This document shows positions 33,786-44,352 of a stretch of DNA of 64,000 bases, piece by piece. This DNA comes from Ophiostoma sp. CBS 140.51 (taxonomy: Eukaryota > Ascomycota > Sordariomycetes > Ophiostomatales > Ophiostomataceae), in assembly GCA_029298735.1 (NCBI GenBank), contig JANSLP010000022.1, forward strand, positions 1-64,000. The letters run 5' to 3'. A program made the translations under genes and the position numbers. Each line of letters starts with the position of its first letter. Positions within the stretch are counted from its first letter, which is position 1. A model generated the notes under the pieces. The model ran no database searches. It had not been told where the DNA came from and saw nothing but the letters and a program-made list of their open reading frames with translations.

Positions 33786-36735
33786 TCTGTGGGTGGTCTA
33801 CTGTGGACAGGGGAATAGGGGGTAATTGGGTGCACAAGAATGGTGCCCAGCGGGGTGCCCTATTTGGCCCTATTTGGCAACGACGGCTCGCCGGAATGGA
33901 GGGGTTGCGTTGTATCTAGCCCCGCAAAAATGGGCACGATCGGTACTTGGGCCCTGCTGTGGGATACTCGGAACGAAAGAAGGGAAGGAACGTCTGGCGG
34001 TTGATTGAGTGCCACAGTCGCACTGGAGGCGCTAGTGTCCGCTGGGAAAGGGGTAGCGCAGTTATTAATAGCGGGTGTGCGCTGTAAGTGGGCGATTTAG
34101 GGGGTTTTGGTGATTTTGGCGATTTTGTGTGGGTGGATTGAATGTTGATGAAAAAAAATATCGGGAATGGACTAAAAGAAAAGGAAAGAAAAAGAAAACA
34201 CATTCGGCAAAACATGAGACAAAGAAGAGAAGAAGAGAGTCAAAGAGAATGGACGAAAGAAAGAAGAAAGAAAAAGGAGAAAGGAGGATAAAAAGAGCTC
34301 TTCTGGCCAAGTGTGAGAGCTCTGTCTGGGATTATATGGGATCTACGTGAAGGGCAGGATAAAGAGTATCTCTCTCTCTTCATTTTTATTTTATTTAAAG
34401 GCACGACAAGCCCAAGAAAGCCGAAACGCTCGTCCTCTATCCTCCCGTTGGGCCTGTCTGTCTTGCATATGCGTCCAGTCGTCTTGTTCTTCGCGCCTTC
34501 CTGACTTTTGGCTTCCTGTTCCTGCCTTGTCCGTGCCATCGTCTTCGCCTCTTGCCGTTTCGGGCGGCTCTCTCCTTCTTCCACCCCGAGCCTGAAACAT
34601 GCTGCCTCGTTCTGGCGTGCCGTGCCTGCCCCAGTCCCTTGCTGCACATCATCGTTCTGCGTGATCGAGTCTGTGGTCACTTTTTGTGTGGTCGCAATGC
34701 ATTCTTGACGTTTTGCCCAATCCGGCTCTCTTTCACCCATCTACACAGTACACCCACCCCCTGTCGCTTTGCAAGAGCCGAGCCTCGTTTTGACGAATGG
34801 TCTTGCGTGTCAGCCTTTCTTCCCTCTTTGAGGATGAGGAGAGGTTTCGACTGCTGCTCCCCTCTTTTTTTAGAGATCCCTGTCCAATTGTGATTCTGAT
34901 TGTAACTTTGCCCATCGTTGTACGATGCTTGGATGGGGAAGACAGGGGAACGCAAACTCGACAGACCCTACAATACCTGGAAGTGGGTGGCCAGGGCTCC
35001 AAGGACAAACGACCGGCGTCTTTTCTTGTTCATGCATCGAGTCCCCAGGCCTAGGAACGATGCCATCGTTTCGTTTCGAGAAAAAGGAGAGTTCGTATTT
35101 TTCAACACAGGGTTCTCGCTGTGTCGTTTCCCTTCTTGGGCATCAAGGATTGTACCCTCTTCTCAGTTTTTCAGTCAGATTTGGACAGACCAATTGGGCC
35201 TCTCAATGCTACCTCGATTGAGCACTTTTCTGCGATCACGGCGTCTACTGGAACCAGCACACTTTCTGATGCACCTCGCCTTGTTTTCTTTGCAAGTCAT
35301 ACCATCTGCTTTTCTTCTGCCTCCTTCTTGAGCTCTTCATTCCCCACCAGACGGCCCGGCAGTGTCGCATTCGCTTTTTATCCAGTTTGGGAAGAGGGGA
35401 ATGCATGAATCTTGGGCGAGGCTGTGAGCAACAAAAAAGAGGAGACAGTGGCGACTACGGACTACCTTTGTACACATGTTTCTTGCAAGGGCAGAAGGGA
35501 AAAGGTAGAAAGGAGAAGAGGAGAAAGAGACGGGGATGTTCTGTTAGCCTGCGTCTCAACTTACAACAAAACTTGACGGGGATGGCATTCTTCAGCACTT
35601 GCACGCACTTTATCCTTTTCACTAAATGTCTCCAGTTGGCCCGTTCGTCCCATGAGAGGGAGATCACTGCCCATCCTATAACCATATCTTGTCGCCTTCT
35701 TTTCATTTACCCAGGCTTCTTTAGACATTCCTGATCTGCTTGATAGATACACAGTCCGTATGCTCATTTGCTCCTTTTACCCGCGGGCGAAGAAATGTGA
35801 CAAAATCAGATTCCCTTTGCTGTTAGTGCCTGATCTTTGGACATTTCTCGATGTTGGTTCTAGAATGATACGAAAAGATACAAAAGATCATGCCCAGCTG
35901 CAGAGCTTCCTTCAAATGCCTTGATTTTGTCCAGTGTAAGACGGCTCGCCGGTGTCCTTGATGTCTCTTTCTTTTTGTGGAGCCTGGTTCTACGGCACGG
36001 CAAGGAAAGTGGCAGCCTCAAAAATGCTCCGTCCGCAGGAAATAAAAGTTGACGAATAATTGTGCGAAAAGATGACAAAACTCGCCTACTCGTGCTCGGG
36101 GCGACGGGAAAGCACTTTATCTTCATATCTTGCCGTTTGTGTTGTTGTCGCAAGCCTGGAAAATGGGAAAACGAGACCTCTTCGTGTTCCTGAAATGCAA
36201 TATCCAGCCGTTTGCTCAGAGCCTCGCCGATATTGCGTCTACTTTTGTGTAGACTGAAATAGGAGAAAAGAAGAGTAAGTAAAGAGGCTCAAGCACACGG
36301 TATTTGTAGGGCCAAAATCAACTAACACTACTCCTAATAAACGTTTTCTTTGTTGACGACAGGGCAAGTTTCTTTGTTTACTTGGTGCCAGTGGCCCCTT
36401 TTTTTCTCTCTAGGTTGCAAACTGAAAATATCCGACAAGTTTCCAAAAACTAACATTACTATTAACAATATTACAATTACAATTATTTTGGTGTAAGATT
36501 TTTTTGAGATCGGGGACGAGAAAAGTGAGACAAGAGGAAAACAGAAAACAAAATATATGAAGACTAGGTGTCAAACGATGGGAAAAGGAATGGCGATGTG
36601 GGATATAAAACATAAAAATCAAAGGAAAGGACAAAGCAGGGGTAAAAATAAAAATAAGAATAAAAAAGAGGCGCAAAAAAAACAAGTTCAAAGCAAATCC
36701 CAACATCAAACGCCAATCGCTAATGATATGTCGCT
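33786..36735. other. Gene-free interval upstream of alpha-actinin
   Basis: About 2.95 kb. Purine-rich sequence at 34140-34300 on the plus strand is a pyrimidine-rich leader on the alpha-actinin sense strand, placing its transcription start possibly 400-500 bases upstream. The rest gives only short unconvincing frames. 36.4-36.73 kb is A-rich and fits the 3' untranslated region of the minus-strand P-loop gene. Confidence 0.5.
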
Positions 36736-38331
36736 TTAAATGGGCCCAGTCCAGTCTGCCTCGTTAACAATGATCCAAGACTCCTTCTCTTCCTCATGCA
36801 GCCTTTCACCCTCTTCGCACGTGGTCGGATAGATCTTCGTAATTCTGTTGGACTCACCACTGAGCACATCGTAAATGAAGTCCCGGATCACCACGGCTGT
36901 CTCCCGCGGAGTGAGTCCTGTCGTGTCGATGCAGAGGCCATGGTGCTCCTTTGGAAGAGCGGGGCCGTCTTTACTATCGGGCTCCATATAGGTAAACCGT
37001 CCGTTGGCAAACTTGGCCGGCGCTGAGAACGTGTAGAGCTCACTACCGGAGCGGTTCTGTTTATCGAGAGAACGAGCTGCCTTTTCCACTTCCCCGGGCG
37101 TCATGGCCGTCATTTGGTTCTTGGGAAAGACAGCCCCTCCGGCACGAGCTTGTTTGACAAGGCCAAGCTCGTCCCTCAGCCGACACTCAATCCGCCGTTG
37201 GTGCTCTTCGGGACTGCAGGTGAGATAAATGGGTACGAGCCGCCGCTGGAATACCGTGGCCGCCGTCCGGTAGGCATCCGCCACATATTCGGTGTCTTTG
37301 TAGTCGTCACTTTTAGGGAGGTATTCGGTGAAGATCACTGCGCTCTTCTGGTTCTCTTCGTCGAGCAGGCCCTCTTGCAGTGCTTTGCGGCGGCCATCTT
37401 CGAGACGGGACGGACAATCGCCGGCGGTGGTTTTCTCGTTCTTGAGTACCGCAAGCGACGAACAGAAGCTGGCTATCTGAGCCTTCGTATGGACATCAGG
37501 CTTGTTGTGTGCTGCTCGCTTGCTGCTTTTTTTATTGGTCTGCGCTTTGAGGTCCTTCTTCTCAAGGTAGCGAGCCCAGCTAAGGTGGTCCACATCAAGA
37601 ACGACCACACGGCCGTCTACAAACGTCTCTTTGGCACCCGTAGGTCCATCATAGTTGCTGCATTCGCTCGGTTCGTCATTCATCGGCCGGTAAACTGAGC
37701 CACTGAAAAAATGTCGTGCCACTTCCCGGGCCGTCTCGAAAATAGTGCATGGTTTCTTTGCTCTGGCGGCCATCTCTCCCAGAAGAATTGCCAGGTGTCG
37801 TCCAACAATTGACTTGCCCGTGATCGGTGCCCCATTGATGAGAACCATCGGGGGCAAGGTGTCGTGATTGTCTTCCATGACATAGAAATTCTTTCCGTAC
37901 GACCCCTTCCTGAGATGTAATACGCCGTAGTCGTTGTCGTTTCGGATATTGAGCCAGTCTCCTGGGATTGGCTGGTCCTCTGGGGAGGCTTTTTTTTCGT
38001 TGAGATCGAGGACGTCGATGGCATGGGCCCAGTAGCGAGAGATTTTTAAAAGAATAGTTTTGCCAGGCGAAAAATGACTCGTAAGTGTCTTTTGGTGCTC
38101 ACAGAAGACGTGCCACTCTTTCTTTTTGTCGTCTACTCTCTTCGGCCATTCGACCACGGGGTCTTTTGGATGGATCAAACGACAAGAGATCTCACTCTGC
38201 GGGTCTGGATCGCTCCATTGACGGTTGCTTCCTTTTTCGATTAATTGTTTTTTGTCTAGTTCGTCTTGTTGATTCCGAGCAGCGCCCTCCGTTTTCGACT
38301 GAACAAGTTGTGACAGCACGCTTCTGGTCAT
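36736..38331 (-). CDS. Uncharacterised P-loop NTPase or kinase-like protein
   Basis: Predicted 531-residue single-exon protein, family not recognised. A Walker A-like loop GAPITGKS lies at 167-174 after a hydrophobic strand (PMVLIN), and a Walker B-like strand RVVVLDVDHL at 241-250. Further on, VPIYLTCSPEEHQRRIECR has the shape of the strand-helix with paired Arg residues seen in P-loop kinases (AAA_33, chloramphenicol-phosphotransferase or adenylate-kinase-like folds). There is no signal peptide or membrane segment. Codon use is less GC3-biased than in the housekeeping genes, suggesting an accessory or fast-evolving gene. Start: the frame continues upstream without an ATG, so the ATG at 38331 is the first. 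It lies head-to-tail with the Zn2Cys6 regulator gene 0.86 kb upstream, but nothing shows co-regulation. Substrate and role are unknown. Confidence 0.72.
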   Translation of the reverse strand: MTRSVLSQLVQSKTEGAARNQQDELDKKQLIEKGSNRQWSDPDPQSEISCRLIHPKDPVVEWPKRVDDKKKEWHVFCEHQKTLTSHFSPGKTILLKISRYWAHAIDVLDLNEKKASPEDQPIPGDWLNIRNDNDYGVLHLRKGSYGKNFYVMEDNHDTLPPMVLINGAPITGKSIVGRHLAILLGEMAARAKKPCTIFETAREVARHFFSGSVYRPMNDEPSECSNYDGPTGAKETFVDGRVVVLDVDHLSWARYLEKKDLKAQTNKKSSKRAAHNKPDVHTKAQIASFCSSLAVLKNEKTTAGDCPSRLEDGRRKALQEGLLDEENQKSAVIFTEYLPKSDDYKDTEYVADAYRTAATVFQRRLVPIYLTCSPEEHQRRIECRLRDELGLVKQARAGGAVFPKNQMTAMTPGEVEKAARSLDKQNRSGSELYTFSAPAKFANGRFTYMEPDSKDGPALPKEHHGLCIDTTGLTPRETAVVIRDFIYDVLSGESNRITKIYPTTCEEGERLHEEEKESWIIVNEADWTGPI

Positions 38332-39188
38332 AGTGCGGATGGGAGATGGAGACAATGGAAGGGGCAACCAACGCGATGGGAGTATTAAATGTATAAATAA
38401 GGCATCTGATGGGGAAACGAGTGATGACACGGTAGCCAAAAACAGGTCGAGGTTAGATCATCATAGCAGGGTGATGAGTAACCAGGGACTTGATGCGAAG
38501 ACCGGATGCATGAAGACAAATGCGCGGGCGGTCAAGTTGTATTGGTGGAAAGGGTGCCAAATAGGATGGAAAAGGAGAGAAAAGTTGGACAGAGAGTGCG
38601 AAAAAGGGAAGAGCTCGATGGGTATACTATGTAGGAAGTGTTGAGGGTGCTTGCTAAAGTAGCAAGAGCAATAGCTCTGGGTATGAAGTGATTAAGTAAG
38701 GAGCAGACAGTTGCTCTTGTTTGCTCTTGTTTGCTCTTTCCTAATGCATTGATGGCTTTTGATGGCAATGGGGGAAGGAAAGATCGGTGACATCAGCGGG
38801 TGTCAAGATGGGAAGGAGCGAGCCAGGCGGTAAATGGGAGCCCCCAGAACAATCAACATGTCATGATGGTTTAGACTGGCACAGCTACCGGCGGGACTTA
38901 GTAGAGCCCCCCGCAAACATGAGCCAACATCAAGATAATCCGGCCTCCTGCTTCCTACTTCAGATGATATCTAACCCCGTGCGGATGCACTATGCGCTTT
39001 GGTCATCAGAGTAGACTGATGTTTTGTCACTTATTATTGGTCTCCGTGTTGGTCTTCTTTTGGTCTTGTTGGAACATAGCTTCGTTTCTATTTTACAGCC
39101 TTGTTGGTCTATCCCTTGTACCTCTTTACCTCCTGACCTCCTAATCATCAACCATTAACACTACCAACACTGCCCTCTCCTAGTGCGA
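38332..39188. promoter_or_regulatory. Intergenic region upstream of the P-loop gene
   Basis: Holds the presumed promoter of the P-loop gene and the 3' end of the Zn2Cys6 gene. GCAAGAGCAA at 38659-38668 and TTGCTCTTGT at 38711-38720 form an imperfect inverted repeat 42 bases apart, and the second arm is repeated in tandem (TTGCTCTTG twice, then TTGCTCTTT) to about 38739. The spacing could suit protein binding or a cruciform. No gene is seen. Confidence 0.4.
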
Positions 39189-41555
39189 CTAGAACTGGCC
39201 AGCATCAACCCAGCGCCGGCTCTGTACCACTTCAGCAAGGTATTGCCCCTTGGCTGCCAGACGATTGCGGAACGCCTCGCACCACAGCAGCTCCAAAGCT
39301 CCATCACCTGATGCAGCGTTAATCTGCCGGTAAAAGGACTCCACCACAAACAACGGAGCTGCCAGCAAATCGGGCTGCACTGTGGTGGCCAAAGCAAAGT
39401 CGAGGCCACGGCAAACGTTGCCAGCCAGCTCCCGGACTTCCTTGGGGCCGTAGTAGATGGAAGGATCACCACCAGGGATCTGCAGACTGGCCGGCAAGTT
39501 GGGATATGGTGATGGAAATGCGTCTAGCACGGGCTGAAAAATGCTGCCGTACAAGCTCTCGACGCACGGGTATAACAGAACGAGGATGGCCCAGTAGTAG
39601 ATGAACATGAGGGCCGTGACAGTATCCCGGAATGCAAACGTGTCGGCAAAGGGAATCTGGGCGGTCACTGAGGTGTGTTCTGGGTCGGCTATCCAGTACC
39701 AGTTACCACTGCCACCATGGCTGCTGGCTCGGGCCCGAGCACCACCGCTCCGGAAACCACCACCAACACTGCCGTCCAGACTGGCCGGTGCGCTGCTCAT
39801 AGTCGACGCACCACTAACGCTAGGTCCTCCGCGCATGCCCAAATCCTGGACGCCGGCGTGCCACTGCTCAAGAACCCGTTCGACATACAGGCAGTTGGCC
39901 AGCACGTCTTGTGCCATCATGCGGCGGCCCATGGTCGGTTCATGGGGCGTGACGTTGTCGGAGCGGCTGAACATGACCGGGAGGAGGGCGGCAATATCGA
40001 GGAGACGGTCGAGGCCGGACTTCGGATGGGCCTCCCATGGCATCGACGTCCACTCGGGATCGGACAAGAACGTGCTTTTCCGGTATATCAATGCAGACCA
40101 GATCTGAGAAGTTAGCACCACTATTTGACAAACACCCACATATCCTGCCATCACAGACTTACCGCATTCGGGCGGTAAACCCGTGCAAAGAAGTGGTGGG
40201 CTGGAAATGTGGCGAAGCGAGCAGGTCCAGTCTGGCGGATGCTGCTGTGCTGCACGGCCGGATCCTTCCATGGTGGCAGTAAGCCTGTCAATAAGGGCGA
40301 GTTGTGCTGGGAGGTCAGAAAAGTCAGCTTACTGCCCATCCAGCTCTAGGGCACGCACACCATGCAAGACCCTCAATTTTGTGGCGTCCTTTTCTCATCC
40401 GTTGTGTTTCTGCATTGGCAGAAGTGTTCTTCTGTATACCGCTCCTTTCCTGTTTGAAGTCATCCCCCCCAAAAACACATACCTCGTATAGAAAAAGACA
40501 GATGTTGTCGGTGGGCGCTGCACCAAAATTATTGTGACTGTTGTCGGCCGCTGCTAGATGAACCATACATTGTGACGACAGATGAAACTCGCTGTCTCTG
40601 CTGGGTGGCCGGACACCGGTCGGCGTGTAGACTGGAAAGGGCAAGAGAGCAAAACTTCCGTCTGCGCCGTTGCTGCCCTTTTGCCGAACAATGGACTGGA
40701 GCTGCGTCGAGAGGGCGGCCACCTGCACCTGATAGACGATGCCACCGCTAGCGACCGCGATGGAGTCATGCCATGCTGACCGCAGTGGTGGGACGGGTAC
40801 TAGGTCGGGCACGCCAAAGCCTTTGAGGGTGCCTGCATTGGGCGGTGGACGCGGCGGCCGTTGGGCCATCATGGCGGGGACGATGGGAATCGCGGCTGTG
40901 TCGAACTTGACAGTCGACATGATGCCAGAAGGAGCGGGTGCTGCTGATGCAGATGCAGACATGGTCATATGCCGTTGCTGCTGCTGCTCGTGGATGGAAA
41001 TAGAAACAGAAGAAGATGGAGACAGGGCGCCTGCGGGCGAGTTGGATGTGGTCCTCGACACGGACGTTGACCGCGAGTTCGAACGTGATTTGGGGCTGGT
41101 CCAGCTCTTTCCACTGCTGCTGCTGACGCTGGCACTGCTGCTTCCAACAAAGTTACTGCTGCTGTTGCTTCTGCTGCCGATACTGCTGGGCGTGTTGACT
41201 GTTGCGGTGGCTGGCTTCTTCGACTTGATCACGCGAGGCGGATGAGACGAACACCGGCCGCCATCTTGAGGTGTGCCGATGATGAAGACCGTCTCGCGTT
41301 CGTAGCCGGCACATTCGCGGCCGGTATCATGGCACTTTTTGCAGTAAGGACGTGTGTTGTCGCACTGGCAGTCATGTTAGGGGTTGGGCAAGATGAGGAG
41401 GACAATGACGGTGATAAAATAATCAATGCAAAGGACAGATGATGATGTAATAGAAAATAGGACAAGATGTGAGGCTCTTTTGCCAAGTGTCGTACCTTTA
41501 CTCTGCGCAGTCTGCAGGTCTCGCAGCCTTTAAATTTTCCTGGGACGCCGACCAT
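39189..41555 (-). CDS. Zn2Cys6 (zinc binuclear cluster) transcription factor
   Basis: Predicted nuclear regulator of about 666 residues in four exons: 41496-41555, 40483-41364, 40163-40306 and 39189-40103. The cluster C11-x2-C14-x6-C21-x6-C28-x2-C31-x6-C38 is canonical and is split by intron 1 (131 nt, donor GTACGA) between Lys20 and Cys21. A Ser/Thr-rich linker with homopolymeric Ser follows, then helices such as FATFPAHHFFARVYRPN and IYYWAILVLLYPCVESLYG typical of fungal regulatory domains. Intron 2 has donor GTATGT; its acceptor is ambiguous. CAG before 40306 has a good CTGAC branch, while TAG before 40345 keeps the same frame and adds 13 residues. Intron 3 has GTAAGT, GCTAAC and TCAG. Targets are unknown; the neighbouring P-loop gene is a possible but unproven one. 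Confidence 0.85.
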
Positions 41556-43280
41556 TTTGAATTTGATGTGATGCGAGGTTCCTTTCTTTTCGTTTTGTTT
41601 TTTGTTGATGCCAAGAGCCGGTACTTTGTTGACGTTCTTCTTAGTTGAAGGATGGGATGGAAGACTAAAATTCGAACAAGGTTGATACCGTCGACAACAA
41701 AGGATCGTTTCTTAGGGGCCGGGATTTACAAGAGAGTTGACATATGGCGAGTCTGGCGGCTCGGTCGCTTCTGGAAGTCGGGGGACAGGGGGTTAATGAG
41801 GCGGACGCACACTCTTCCCACGCTGCCAACGCTGTCAACGCTTTTTTTCAACGCTTCAACGCTTTCCACGTTTTCCCCCAGACGTCGACGAGTTCTAGAA
41901 CGGAAATTTCTGCAGTCGATCAGTGGCGGTTGCTTCAACGGGCAGCCCACTTCCCGTGCCAGCCTTTTTTTCTCCCTCTTGTCGGTCTCGGCGTCTGGTT
42001 CTGGTTCTGGTTCTCGATCTCCCCTTCTTTTCTTCTTTTCTTCTTCTCGTCGTCCTGTCTCCTGTCGTTTAGGGATAGGCGTGGTGGTGGCGAAAACGTC
42101 TATGCAGGAGAGCTGAAACCGGGGTGTAGGGGAAGATCAATAAACCGCGAGGGCGGGAGAAAGGATAATGAGAGATGAATAAATAATGATGGTAAAACTC
42201 AAACAAACTTGACCATGTAAACAAGTATGTATACTGGCTTCGACCGAGATATAGACACAAGAAGATGGAACAACAAAACAAAGGAGAGGACGGTCCCGAC
42301 GAGATATATGATGTGCAAGAAGAAGACGTATGTGACAGGGGGGTTCAACATAGATGATGTATATACGACGCACACCATACCCAAGAACAGCCACAAGAGG
42401 GCGCTAACAAGGTTTGGCAAGCCAAATCAGTCAAGCCAAAAAGTGGCACGGAGCACTACTCCGTAGGAGTTAGGAGGGATGGGGACAAATAATGGGGGAA
42501 GGGGGGAGGCTACTCAAGGATGAACGAGTCCGGCAGTCGATCTGCGGCAGAGATAGACTAGAATCCATCTTGTATTACAACATCTGCACTAGAACAAGAG
42601 ACAGGGACCAAGAAGGGAACAGGAGTTGTGGCAGGGTTGGGACGATGGAGAGAGGAACGGACGGGGGTAAGTGATGAGGAAGGACAGAGGAGTGTGTGAG
42701 AGTCGATGGGGGGCGTGTGTGATGGGCTCATGGGGTGATGGACTGAGTATGTGCAGAGATGGAGAGATATGGAGAAGGGGGGAGGGAACAAACCGAAGTG
42801 TGTGAGCGGCTTCTTTTCTTTGATCAATCTGGCAGTGAATCTGGGCCAGGCCATCAGGGATGGGTGTGGAACGGGCACCAGTGGGAGGGGGCGTCGCCAT
42901 GACAGCCGTACTGCCGAACGAGGCCAGAGAATAGTCATGGAACATGATGAGAAGCTGCAAATAAAGAAAAAGCACGAAAAAAAAGACAAGCTCAACTGGA
43001 CATCTCTCCTCGCTCCGCAGGAGAGCATCCCGGCAGCAGAGGAGGGGGGAGAGCTCGACACGCCCTTGCTCTTGAGGCTTCAGCTTTGACCAGGTCAGTT
43101 CCCATTTCAGTCAAGCGTGAGGTTGTGGCGTGTGCTTTTCTGCTTGATTTTGGGTCGATTTTCTGCTCGGAAATGGGTAATGGATGCGGATGAGATGCAG
43201 CCCACAGACAGAGCATTTGAATAAAAAAGGAAGGGGAAAGACAGAAGCTAGGTAGCGCGTGTGAGTAGATACATGGAAAC

Positions 43281-43308
43281 ACAAGGCACAAGGCACAAGG
43301 CACAAGGC
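43281..43308. repeat. Heptamer tandem repeat (ACAAGGC)x4
   Basis: Four perfect copies of the 7-bp unit ACAAGGC followed by a partial ACAA. It is a minisatellite in a purine-rich, gene-free stretch and probably length-polymorphic. Confidence 0.85.
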
Positions 43309-44245
43309 ACAAAATCCCAGGTCGTTGGACTGGAGCAGGGCGAGTTGACAGTCTGATTTGGCTAGTACATCGTTTATATGTGAGAGGGAAATAATATTTA
43401 CTGGGATAAGTATACGGGAGTGCAGGAAAGGGAAGGGGGTGGAGGAGCTTTTGAATATGTATGGAAGCAATTTTATATCGCAAGATACTTGGGCTGGAAG
43501 CAGCGACCGGCAACGCCTCAGACTGCTTCGCGTGGGAGGGAAGGAGCGAAGGTCGGCGGGCAAAATAAAGAAAGAGCAAGTGACATTGTGCAAAAGGAAA
43601 GAGCAGGAGCGGAATATTTGCACAAAATCACGGAAAGAATGAAAATAAGACAGGAAAGAGCAAACGAGAGACACGAGACACGCAAGACAGCACGAAAAAA
43701 GGAAAGAACGAGAGTGAGAGACAAAAAGTGACAAGAACAAAAAGAGCAAGTGAGCGTTCCTAGAAACAGTATCCACACGGGCTGACGGGCTATTTCCCAG
43801 ACAAATCGACTGGATGCATGTCCTATGCCAAATTTGCACCTAGCCGCCGGCCATGTGCTCGCGAGGTGTGGCCATGGCTTGGCCTGGGTATGGTGGCCGG
43901 GCCAGCGCTACCGACAAGCCCCAAAGCCCCCCCAGAAGGGCTAAAAGCGTAAAAAGGGCACCGTCGAACAGCGCCAAAACGCCGCACGACGCCCCAAGAA
44001 GCAAGACAGAAAAATATACTTCATACAGAAAAATTACCCATAAATTACGGAGAAATATCGACCTGCAAGCACGGCGGACAGCTACTCGTAAGTGGCATGG
44101 CCTGGTCCGGTGGATATGCGGCACACGCCATGACGAACTGCGGAAAATGATGAGCCTGCGAGGTGAAGAGGGGGAAGAAGACTGAGAGGGTGAGGAGGTT
44201 GAGGAGAGCGAGGAGAGGTGAGAGGAGGAGGATGGAAAGGAAGAG

Positions 44246-44352
44246 GAAGAGGCAGCCAGGTGCTTCTTAGAAAGCACAGCTTGTCCAAGCAAGTTTCCGA
44301 GCTGTACGAGAATGAAGAGAGACAGAGGGACTTTGTTTATTGTGTATTTTGT
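44246..44352 (-). repeat. Dispersed repeat, copy B (inverted relative to copy A)
   Basis: Reverse complement of 18631-18741 with about 8 scattered substitutions. The hairpin arms read GTACAGCT and AGCTGTGC on the minus strand; the single change converts a Watson-Crick pair to a G-U pair, so the 8-bp stem would still form in RNA. Flanks differ completely from copy A: no copy of the coding relic is present here. I see no target-site duplication. Confidence 0.72.

Noticed and set aside
43840..44292. 150-codon minus-strand frame with a hydrophobic C-terminal half over the repeat copy
   Set aside because: It starts inside the dispersed repeat, and copy A gives an unrelated sequence after the repeat; no conserved product is likely.
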